Below, piece after piece: positions 26,329-33,179 of a DNA stretch of 52,767 bases. The DNA is taken from the NCBI RefSeq assembly GCF_022968795.1, contig NZ_JALJRB010000030.1:1-52767 (forward strand), in the 5' to 3' direction. The DNA is from Desulfatitalea alkaliphila (lineage in GTDB: Bacteria; Desulfobacterota; Desulfobacteria; Desulfobacterales; Desulfosarcinaceae). The stretch's first letter is position 1. Each line of letters starts with the position of its first letter. A program made the position numbers and the translations under genes. The notes below the pieces were generated by a model. The model worked only from the letters and a program-made list of their open reading frames with translations, did not search any database and was not told where the DNA came from.

Positions 26329-26684
26329 GAAACGCCTCCTTGATTCGCATCGACGATCTGACGGGGCGATGGCGGTCCGATGAGCTACGGTACCATCGCA
26401 TGAGGGCTAAATATGGTTCAAAGCGTTAAGGGAAGTCAATAGAAAAGGCCACCGGCCCGGCACCAGGCGCAAGCCGGGGGAGATGTGCAGGCTTGGACAT
26501 CACCACTGGGCGTGCTCCGGACACCGTTGTACGCATTTTTGGGGTGCGCACCCTGCACAAAAGCATCGGTCCGTGATGCACCATCCGAATAGTTGCGCAC
26601 GCGAAAATTCTGTGTTAATCCTTTTTCGTCGCATGGGTACGACAATGTCGAACACTTCAGTTTGTCGATACCGGCAATCAAATC
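26329..26684. promoter_or_regulatory. Divergent intergenic region between oadG and mnhA
   Basis: This 356-nt region must hold promoters for both directions. Visible structures: the palindrome GGGTGCGCACCC at 26542-26553; an inverted repeat CCCGGC/GCCGGG at about 26456-26478 with an 11-nt loop; and GCATC/GATGC flanking 7 nt at about 26563-26579. No clear sigma70 promoter or known riboswitch was found, and no convincing small gene. Confidence 0.35.
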
Positions 26685-28991
26685 ATGGATGGCGAACAAG
26701 CGCAACGGGACGATTCCGATATGGCCGCCTCTTCATCCGCAAAGCATGGCGCCGATACCGCACGGGCCGGCCTCTACACGGCCGTTTTGCCGCTGGGGCT
26801 GTTGATCGGGTTGGTATACTGTTGGCCCGCCGTGGCCGTGGGAGAAGTGCTGCGCCTATCGTGGCCCTGGATACCCGCCATAGATCTGCATCTGCAATTT
26901 CGAATCGATGGACTGGCATTGTTGTTCGGATTGATTGTCAGCGGTGCCGGTGTGATGGTCACCCTTTACTCGGCCGGCTACATGGCCGGACATCCCCGAA
27001 CGGGCCGCTATTTTTTCTTTCTGCACGGCTTCATGCTCTCCATGATGGGTATCGTAACGGCGGACAATCTGCTGCTGCTCTTCGTTTTTTGGGAAGGCAC
27101 CACCGTCTTTTCCTACCTGTTGATCGGTTTCGACAACGAATCGAGCACGGCGCGGGACAACGCCCGGCAAGCCCTGCTGGTCACCGGGGCCGGGGGGCTG
27201 GCACTGCTCATCGGTATCCTGTTGCTGAAAACGGCCGGGGGCAGCTACACCATCAGCCAGTGGATGGCCGACGATAACGGCATTCGGGCCCACGGGCTGT
27301 ATCCCTTCATCCTGGTCATGGTATTGCTGGGCGCATTCACCAAGTCCGCCCAGTTTCCGTTCCATTTCTGGCTGCCCAACGCCATGAGTGCGCCCACTCC
27401 CATCAGCGCCTTTCTGCATGCGGCCACCATGGTCAAAGCGGGCATCTACCTGTTGATGCGCTTCCACCCATTGCTCGGCGGAACCACCGCCTGGATGTGC
27501 ACCCTGGTGATCGTGGGGGGCATCACGGCGGTCTGGAGCGCTTTGCAAGCTTTCGGCCCCCTGGATATGAAACGGGTGCTGGCCTTCACCACCACCATGG
27601 CCCTGGGGATGATGACCATGTTTCTCGGCGGCCGGACGGCGCCGGTGCTCACGGCGGCGGCCACTTTTTTGTTGGTGCACGCCCTCTACAAGGCCGCCCT
27701 CTTTCTGGCGGTGGGCATCATCGATCATGAGGCCGGCACGCGGCGGCTGGACCGCCTGGGCGGTCTGGGGCGCGCCATGCCGCTGACCGCCCTGGCCGTG
27801 GCGGCGGCGGCCTTTTCCATGGCCGGTTTTCCGCTTTTTTTCGGCTTCATCGGCAAGGAGATCATGTACAAGGCCGCTCTGGCCGAGGATATGTTTCCCC
27901 TATTCGCCACCGTGGCGGCGGTGCTGGCCAATGCGCTGATGGTCGCCGTGGCCGCCGTGGTGCTGCTCAAACCCTTTGCCGGTCGGCGGCCCGCGGCGTT
28001 GCCGGCGGTCCACGATCCCCCCTGGACCATGTGGCTGGGACCGGTGGCCCTAGGGCTGCCGACCATCGTCTTCGGCATCTTCCCCGAGTGGGTCTCCGGC
28101 CAACTCATCGAGCAGGCCGTATGGGCCTTCCACCCGGCCCGTGAAGAGGTGGTGCTCAAACTGTGGCACGGTTTCAACATACCTTTGCTGCTCAGCGCGG
28201 TAACCCTTTCCCTTGGGGCCGTCATCTTCGGGTTGCGGCATCCCTTGGGGCGTCTGATGACCGGTATCGAGGCGCGGTTGCCGCTGAGCGCCGGCGGCAC
28301 TTATGACACCGGGCTGCAACTCTTTCTCAAAAGTGCCAAGGCGACCACCAACAAATTGCAGAACGGTTCCCTGCATTTTTACCTGACCATCGTTTTGCTG
28401 GTATTGGTGGCGGCGGTCGCCTGGCCCTGGATGCAGCGGGGGGTGTTGACCATTGCATGGCCCGATCCGGCGGACCACTTCTCCGCCTTGGGGGTGGTGG
28501 TCGTGATCGCCCTGGGCACCGCCGTGGTGCTGGTCGCCAAGAACCGGCTGATGGCCATCGGCGGATTGGGCGCCGTGGGCGCCGGGGTGGCCCTGGTGTT
28601 CCTGATGTTCGGGGCACCGGACATCGCTCTGACCCAATTGTTGATCGAAACCTTGACCTTGATCATCGTCTCTTTGGTGCTGTTGCGGCTGCCGCCGCTG
28701 GAAGCGGCCAAGAAGCGGCGCACCTATCGGCGCGTGATGGACGGCGCTCTCGCCCTGGGGGCCGGTTGGGTGATGACCTCCTTGCTGCTGGGCGTGCTGC
28801 AGCATCCCCTGGATCGTTCCCTGACCGCCTTTTTCGCCGGACAGAGTTACCTGGCGGCCCACGGCCGCAACATCGTCAACGTCATCCTGGTGGATTTCCG
28901 TGCCCTGGACACCTTCGGTGAGATCACCGTGGTGGTGCTGGCCGCCTGGGCCGGTGTTTCCCTGATTCGCAAAACCAAGGAGCCCTCCTGA
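26685..28991 (+). CDS. mnhA: Mrp-type Na+/H+ antiporter, subunit A
   Basis: MnhA/MrpA is the large NuoL-like subunit of the seven-protein cation/proton antiporter. The 768-residue protein has many membrane spans; key motifs are FVFWEGTTVFSYLLIGF (proton-path Glu), the TKSAQFPFHFWLPNAMSAPTP box with its Lys, and FLHAATMVKAGIYLLMR. The C-terminal third (about 590-768) contains the MbhD/MbhE-like segments with GAPDIALTQLLIETLTLIIV. ATG 26685 lacks a good ribosome site; ATG 26721 is an alternative. The gene ends in a TGATG overlap with mnhB. The operon is complete and gap-free from A to G. Confidence 0.93.
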   Translation: MDGEQAQRDDSDMAASSSAKHGADTARAGLYTAVLPLGLLIGLVYCWPAVAVGEVLRLSWPWIPAIDLHLQFRIDGLALLFGLIVSGAGVMVTLYSAGYMAGHPRTGRYFFFLHGFMLSMMGIVTADNLLLLFVFWEGTTVFSYLLIGFDNESSTARDNARQALLVTGAGGLALLIGILLLKTAGGSYTISQWMADDNGIRAHGLYPFILVMVLLGAFTKSAQFPFHFWLPNAMSAPTPISAFLHAATMVKAGIYLLMRFHPLLGGTTAWMCTLVIVGGITAVWSALQAFGPLDMKRVLAFTTTMALGMMTMFLGGRTAPVLTAAATFLLVHALYKAALFLAVGIIDHEAGTRRLDRLGGLGRAMPLTALAVAAAAFSMAGFPLFFGFIGKEIMYKAALAEDMFPLFATVAAVLANALMVAVAAVVLLKPFAGRRPAALPAVHDPPWTMWLGPVALGLPTIVFGIFPEWVSGQLIEQAVWAFHPAREEVVLKLWHGFNIPLLLSAVTLSLGAVIFGLRHPLGRLMTGIEARLPLSAGGTYDTGLQLFLKSAKATTNKLQNGSLHFYLTIVLLVLVAAVAWPWMQRGVLTIAWPDPADHFSALGVVVVIALGTAVVLVAKNRLMAIGGLGAVGAGVALVFLMFGAPDIALTQLLIETLTLIIVSLVLLRLPPLEAAKKRRTYRRVMDGALALGAGWVMTSLLLGVLQHPLDRSLTAFFAGQSYLAAHGRNIVNVILVDFRALDTFGEITVVVLAAWAGVSLIRKTKEPS

Positions 28992-29404
28992 TGCGGTCCG
29001 TCATTCTCCAAACCGCCACCCGCCTGATGGTGGGCCTGATCATGATCTTCGCTTTCTACCTGCTGCTGCGCGGGCACCACGAGCCGGGGGGGGGATTCGC
29101 CGCCGCCCTGGTGGCCGGCACCGGTTTCGCCCTGTTCGCCATTGCCGAGGGGCCGGCCAAGGTGCGGGCCGCCGTTCGGCTGCGGCCCACCCTCATCGGC
29201 ATGCCCGGTCTGGCCATCGCCGCACTGTCCGGCATGCCGGCCGTGTTGGCGGGCAAGCCCTATTTGACCGGCATCTGGTGGCGCTTGGGCGACGCCGGGG
29301 GCGGTGCGCTGACCATCGGCACCCCCCTGTTTTTCGACATCGGTGTGTTTCTGGCCGTGCTGGGAGCCATTCTGTCCATCATCCTGGGGCTGGAGGAGCA
29401 CTGA
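28991..29404 (+). CDS. mnhB: Mrp-type Na+/H+ antiporter, subunit B
   Basis: This 137-residue membrane protein has four spans. The N-terminal pattern RSVILQTATRLMVGLIMIFAF and LLRGHHEPGGGFAAAL, with the invariant His-Glu-Pro-Gly-Gly-Gly loop, is diagnostic for MnhB/MrpB. It overlaps the mnhA stop by one base and ends one base before the short spacer to mnhC. Confidence 0.93.
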   Translation: MRSVILQTATRLMVGLIMIFAFYLLLRGHHEPGGGFAAALVAGTGFALFAIAEGPAKVRAAVRLRPTLIGMPGLAIAALSGMPAVLAGKPYLTGIWWRLGDAGGGALTIGTPLFFDIGVFLAVLGAILSIILGLEEH

Positions 29405-29405
29405 T

Positions 29406-29813
29406 ATGGAAGGGGTATTGGCCCTCCTGGTCGGCCTGGTTTTCGCCGCAAGCATCTACTTGATGCTCTCGGGTGTCCTGGTCAAGTTCGTCTTCGGCTT
29501 CGCCTTGGCCAGCAATGCCGTCAATCTGCTGATCTTTACCGCCGGACGCCTGGAACACGACCGCCCCCCCTTGATTCCCGTCGGGGCCGAGACGCCGGTC
29601 GGGCCGACGGCCAACGCGCTGCCCCAGGCCTTGATCCTGACCGCCATCGTGATCGGTTTCGCCATGCTCACCTTTTTGATGGTTTTGCTTTACCGTACCT
29701 ATGCCGAAACCGATACCCTGGATGCCGACGATCCCCGACTGATGGACGAAACGCCCGCCGATGATGATGACCATGGGGACGGTTCTGTGCCCCAAGAGGG
29801 GGGGCGGTCATGA
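29406..29813 (+). CDS. mnhC: Mrp-type Na+/H+ antiporter, subunit C
   Basis: This 135-residue NuoK-like subunit has three membrane helices. Signature stretches are GVLVKFVFGFALASNAVNLLIF and DPL-like TANALPQALILTAIVIGFA. The C-terminus (about 105-135) is a hydrophilic acidic tail, ETPADDDDHGDGSVPQ, longer than in many MrpC proteins. The in-frame extension to 29343 overlaps mnhB; the ATG at 29406 fits operon spacing. ATGA overlap with mnhD. Confidence 0.92.
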   Translation: MEGVLALLVGLVFAASIYLMLSGVLVKFVFGFALASNAVNLLIFTAGRLEHDRPPLIPVGAETPVGPTANALPQALILTAIVIGFAMLTFLMVLLYRTYAETDTLDADDPRLMDETPADDDDHGDGSVPQEGGRS

Positions 29814-31318
29814 GCATGCTCCTGGTGTGGCCCATCTTGCTGCCCATGCTCACCGCCATTGCCACGGTACTGTGCCGGGCCAAAGTGGACACGGCCCACT
29901 GGATGACCCTGGTCGGCGCCGCCCTTCACCTGGCCGCCGCCGTGGCGTTGCTGGCGGCGGTGCATGAGGGGCGGATTCTGGCGGTTCAGATGGGCGGTTG
30001 GCCGGCACCCTTCGGCATCACCTTGGTGGCCGACGCCTTCAGCGCGGTGATGGTGCTGATCACCGCCGTGATCCACAGCGCGGTGATGGTTTACTCGCGG
30101 CGGGACATCGATCCGGACCAGGTGCGGGCCGGCTACTACGTGTTCATGCAGATTCTGGCGGCGGCGGTTTGCGGCGCCTTTCTTACCGGCGATCTGTTCA
30201 ACCTGTATGTCTGGTTCGAAGTGATGCTGATGGCCTCCTTCGGCCTACTGGTCATGGGGCGTCGTCGTGCCCAGCTCACCGGCGGGATCAAGTATGTGAC
30301 CCTCAATCTGGTCTCCACTTTGCTCTTCCTGGCGGTCATCGGATTGATTTACGGCATGACCGGCACGCTGAACATGGCCGATCTGCACGGCAAGATCGCC
30401 CTGGTGCCGCACCCGCCCCTGGTCACGGCGGCGGCCATGCTGCTGATGGTGGCCTTCGGCATCAAGGCGGCCTTGTTTCCGCTCTTCTTCTGGTTGCCGG
30501 CGGCCTATCCCACCCTGCCCGCCGCCGTGGCTGCCTTCTTCTCCGGGTTATTGAGCAAGGTGGGGGTGTACGCCATGATCCGCATGTTCACCCTGGTGTT
30601 CACCGCGGATGCCGGCGTGACCCACCACACCATCCTGTTCACCGTGGCGGGGTTCACCATGGTCTTCGGCGTGATCAGTGCCGCGGCCCAGATGGAGATG
30701 CGCCGGATCCTCTCGTTCCACATCGTCAGTCAGATCGGCTACATGGTGCTGGGGCTCTCCTTGATGACCCCCCTGGCCCTGACCGGGGCCATCATCTATT
30801 TGCTGCACAACATCCTGGCCAAGTCCAACCTCTTCCTGGCCGGCGGCCTGGTGCGGCAGGCCGCCGGCTCGTTTCACCTGGACCGGGTGGGCGGCATCTA
30901 CAACAACTACGGCCTGTTGAGCATCGGCTTTCTCGTTTCGGCCCTGGCCCTGGCCGGCATGCCGCCCTTGTCGGGTTTCTGGGCCAAGCTGCTGGTGATC
31001 CAGGCCACCCTGGAGAGCCGCCACTACGCCATGGCTTTGGTGGCGGCCGCAGTGGGGCTGCTGACCCTCTTTTCCATGATCAAGATATGGGCCGAGGTGT
31101 TCTGGAAGCCGGCGCCCCCCCCGGCCGATGCGCACCAGGCGCCGGAAGGCCGACGCAAACTTTCCGCCTGGATGCTGGCCCCCATGCTGGCCCTGGCGGG
31201 CATCACCCTGGTAATGGGCCTGGCCATGGAACCGGTGATCCGTTTCGCCGAAATCGCCGCCGGTCAACTGCTCGATCCGCGGGCTTATGTGACGGCGGTG
31301 CTGGAAGGCATGCCATGA
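29810..31318 (+). CDS. mnhD: Mrp-type Na+/H+ antiporter, subunit D
   Basis: This 502-residue NuoN/M-like proton-conducting subunit has about 14 spans. Key residues: Glu in LYVWFEVMLMASFGLLVM, Lys in FGIKAALFPLFFWLPAAYPT, and Lys in FFSGLLSKVGVYAMIRMF. It starts within the mnhC stop (ATGA) and its own stop overlaps the mnhE start. Confidence 0.94.
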   Translation: MSMLLVWPILLPMLTAIATVLCRAKVDTAHWMTLVGAALHLAAAVALLAAVHEGRILAVQMGGWPAPFGITLVADAFSAVMVLITAVIHSAVMVYSRRDIDPDQVRAGYYVFMQILAAAVCGAFLTGDLFNLYVWFEVMLMASFGLLVMGRRRAQLTGGIKYVTLNLVSTLLFLAVIGLIYGMTGTLNMADLHGKIALVPHPPLVTAAAMLLMVAFGIKAALFPLFFWLPAAYPTLPAAVAAFFSGLLSKVGVYAMIRMFTLVFTADAGVTHHTILFTVAGFTMVFGVISAAAQMEMRRILSFHIVSQIGYMVLGLSLMTPLALTGAIIYLLHNILAKSNLFLAGGLVRQAAGSFHLDRVGGIYNNYGLLSIGFLVSALALAGMPPLSGFWAKLLVIQATLESRHYAMALVAAAVGLLTLFSMIKIWAEVFWKPAPPPADAHQAPEGRRKLSAWMLAPMLALAGITLVMGLAMEPVIRFAEIAAGQLLDPRAYVTAVLEGMP

Positions 31319-31788
31319 ACCTGTTCGTCCTCAACATCGCCTTTGCGGCCCTCTTCGTCACCTTGCTGGAAGGTGGCGGATTGCCCACTTTTCTGTTCGG
31401 GTTTGCCTTGGGTTACGCCGTGCTCTGGCTCACCAAGCCGCTCTATCCCAAGACCCGCTACTTTCAGAAGTTTCCCAAGACCATCAATCTCACGCTTTTC
31501 TTTCTCAAAGAGTTGGCCGTTTCGAACCTGAAAGTGTTGTGGGACGTGATTACACCCAAACACATCAACCGGCCCGGCATCATCGGCGTGCCCTTGGCGG
31601 CGCGCAGCGACCTGGAGATCTTTCTGGTGGCCAATCTGCTTTCCCTCACGCCGGGCACCCTCAGCGTCGACCTGTCCGAGGACCGGCGCACCCTGTATGT
31701 GCATGTCATGTTCCTGGAAGATGTGGAGGAGACCCGGCGGCAGATCAAGTCGGGGCTCGAACGGCGCGTACTGGAGGTGACACGATAA
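31315..31788 (+). CDS. mnhE: Mrp-type Na+/H+ antiporter, subunit E
   Basis: This 157-residue protein has two or three N-terminal membrane segments and a cytoplasmic domain containing SNLKVLWDVITPKHINRPGI and LLSLTPGTLSVDLSEDRRTLYVH, the MnhE family signature. ATG 31315 overlaps the mnhD stop (ATGA). The longer in-frame reading from 29998 is a shadow of mnhD. Confidence 0.92.
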   Translation: MNLFVLNIAFAALFVTLLEGGGLPTFLFGFALGYAVLWLTKPLYPKTRYFQKFPKTINLTLFFLKELAVSNLKVLWDVITPKHINRPGIIGVPLAARSDLEIFLVANLLSLTPGTLSVDLSEDRRTLYVHVMFLEDVEETRRQIKSGLERRVLEVTR

Positions 31789-32108
31789 TGATTGCAGCGG
31801 ATCAATTCTTGACCATCGCCATTCATGGCGCCCTGCTGGTGCTGCTGATCAGCATGGCCCTGGTGCTGTGGCGGCTGTTCCGCGGCCCCAGCGCCGCCGA
31901 CCGCGTGGTCGCCATGGACCTGCTTACCGTGCTGGTGCTGGCCTTCGTGGTGGCCTTTGCTATCTACACCCGCGAAACCACCTATCTGGATGTGGCCATC
32001 GCCTACGCCTGCATCGCCTTCTTGGGCACCATCGCCCTGGCGCGCTTTCTGCTGCGGGCCTATCACCGGATGTGGTGTTACGAACAGGAGGGCAAGCTGG
32101 ATGAGTGA
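31788..32108 (+). CDS. mnhF: Mrp-type Na+/H+ antiporter, subunit F
   Basis: This 106-residue, three-span membrane protein carries the MnhF motif LWRLFRGPSAADRVVAMDLLTVLVLAF. Its ATG shares one base with the mnhE TAA, and its stop overlaps the mnhG start. Confidence 0.92.
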   Translation: MIAADQFLTIAIHGALLVLLISMALVLWRLFRGPSAADRVVAMDLLTVLVLAFVVAFAIYTRETTYLDVAIAYACIAFLGTIALARFLLRAYHRMWCYEQEGKLDE

Positions 32109-32469
32109 ATACATCGCCGGTATTCTGATATGGGTGGGCAGCGGTTTCTGTTTCGTGGCCGCCCTGGGCATCGTACGCCTGCCCGACACCCTCACCCGCA
32201 TGCATGCCGCCACCAAGGCGGGCACCCTGGGCGCCGGCCTGCTGATCATCGGCGGGGCCGTTTTTTTCCAGGAGCTGCTGGTCACCTTGAGGGCCCTGAC
32301 CATCATCGCCCTGGTGGTGCTCACCGCTCCGGTGGCGGCCCATCTCATCGGCCGGGCTTCTTATGAGAGCGGGGTGCCCCTGTCCGATCGCACCTGGATC
32401 GACGAACTGGAGGCCTACGAAAACGAAAAGCGTGCCAGCGAGCAGTATTGTCAGCCGGGGGAGTGGTAG
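32101..32469 (+). CDS. mnhG: Mrp-type Na+/H+ antiporter, subunit G
   Basis: This 122-residue, three-span membrane protein has the MnhG signature GIVRLPDTLTRMHAATKAGTLG and TAPVAAHLIGRAS. The C-terminal 35 residues are hydrophilic. It starts 8 nt inside mnhF and is the last gene of the operon. A convergent minus-strand small ORF ends 65 nt downstream. Confidence 0.93.
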   Translation: MSEYIAGILIWVGSGFCFVAALGIVRLPDTLTRMHAATKAGTLGAGLLIIGGAVFFQELLVTLRALTIIALVVLTAPVAAHLIGRASYESGVPLSDRTWIDELEAYENEKRASEQYCQPGEW

Positions 32470-32534
32470 GCGACGTTCTGGCCCTTTGGTGCGTTGCCCT
32501 GCCGCCGCCGCCCCAAGTAACGGCAGGCCGGCGG

Positions 32535-32711
32535 TCAGTTCATAGATGGTACCAGGATTGTCGCGTCCAGCCGCAGTCCTTCGGCCAGGGCCACGCTCAG
32601 CGCGTTTTTGCGGAGCCACCGCAGGTAACAGCGTTGAAATGCGGGATTCGTAAAACCGATGGTCTCGCCCATCCAGCTCAGTTCCTGTTGAATGCGCCAA
32701 TACAGTTGCAC
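32535..32711 (-). CDS. Unrecognised 58-residue ORF downstream of a cobalamin riboswitch
   Basis: This small ORF reads from GTG 32711 to TGA 32535. A strong ribosome site (AAAAGGAG, 32720-32727) lies 8 nt upstream. The product has no membrane segment or signal; it is rich in Arg, Leu, Gln and three Trp, starting MQLYWRIQQELSWMGETIG and containing FQRCYLRWLRKNALSVALAE. It has one Cys and no His. I recognise no family. It is the only ORF behind a promoter, cobalamin riboswitch and intrinsic terminator on the same strand, and mnhG faces it from the other side, so nothing else can be the regulated gene. It could be a real B12-controlled small protein or a remnant of a lost gene. Confidence 0.55.
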   Translation of the reverse strand: MQLYWRIQQELSWMGETIGFTNPAFQRCYLRWLRKNALSVALAEGLRLDATILVPSMN

Positions 32712-32770
32712 GGGGCACGCTCCTTTTCACGACCGTTCTCTATTTTTCACCGGCGAGGGTGCCGCCCGTA

Positions 32771-32812
32771 TTCAAAACAAGAAAACCCGGATCGAAGTGC
32801 TTCGATCCGGGT
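32771..32812 (-). terminator. Intrinsic terminator between B12 riboswitch and small ORF
   Basis: A perfect 13-bp stem (32785-32797 with 32800-32812, CCGGATCGAAG-type arms) has a 2-nt centre; on the minus strand it is followed by a T-rich tract TTTCTTGTTTT. It lies about 60 nt downstream of the riboswitch aptamer and about 60 nt upstream of the small ORF, the position expected of a ligand-controlled terminator. Confidence 0.85.
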
Positions 32813-32873
32813 CGGCCCTGTTTGCCACGGATGTTGGATGGGGCGGGGCGGTCTCCTCGCTGCCATTGCCCTT

Positions 32874-33038
32874 GCGCCAGGCAGGTCTTCTGACTTTCGG
32901 ATCATCCGCGCGGCCGCGCCTTCCCGGCAGGTCGTTCACCAGTGGCATATGTCGGCCGCCGTCCCCGATTACAGCGGCGGGCCCGTCCCCGATTCCCACG
33001 GGGTTCCCTGTTCGGCTCCTTGCGGAGCACCTGGGCGC
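32874..33038 (-). ncRNA. Cobalamin (B12) riboswitch
   Basis: Read on the minus strand, the element has the hallmarks of the adenosylcobalamin aptamer: a closing stem in which GCGCC-CAGGT (33038-33029) pairs with ACCTG and GGCGC near 32874-32886; the B12-box GCCACTG (32940-32946); the CGCCGCTGTAA segment (about 32975); GGGAAGGC (about 32926); and the terminal AGTCAGAAGACCTGCCTGG. The length, about 165 nt, is typical. When B12 is bound such elements normally lower expression of the downstream gene, here the 58-residue ORF, through the terminator at 32771-32812. Confidence 0.93.
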
Positions 33039-33046
33039 TGACCGTC

Positions 33047-33074
33047 ACTTTAGTCCAATGCCGAAGAAAGTCAA
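33047..33074 (-). promoter_or_regulatory. Sigma70-type promoter of the riboswitch unit
   Basis: Minus-strand -35 TTGACT (33074-33069) and -10 TAAAGT (33052-33047) are separated by 16 bp. Transcription would begin near 33040, exactly at the 5' end of the cobalamin aptamer, which supports both calls. Confidence 0.75.
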
Positions 33075-33179
33075 GGGGCCATCGTCGCTCCGAAAATCAA
33101 ACGGATGTGTTTGTCTTTTCTGTTTGCAAATGTGTGCTCGCGCGGTAAAAAGTGTCCACCTGGCGACGAGGGAGGCATC

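Noticed and set aside
26483-26684. Possible plus-strand ORF starting ATG 26483 (Cys/His-rich beginning)
   Set aside because: It runs on out of frame deep into mnhA, and the part inside mnhA is plainly a shadow.
26436-26705. Possible 89-codon minus-strand ORF between oadG and mnhA
   Set aside because: It starts at TTG inside mnhA, lacks a ribosome site and has no recognisable domain.
31960-32730. 256-codon minus-strand ORF covering the small B12-regulated ORF in another frame
   Set aside because: Most of it is antisense to mnhF and mnhG. The 58-codon frame within 32535-32711 has the better-placed ribosome site and stops before mnhG.
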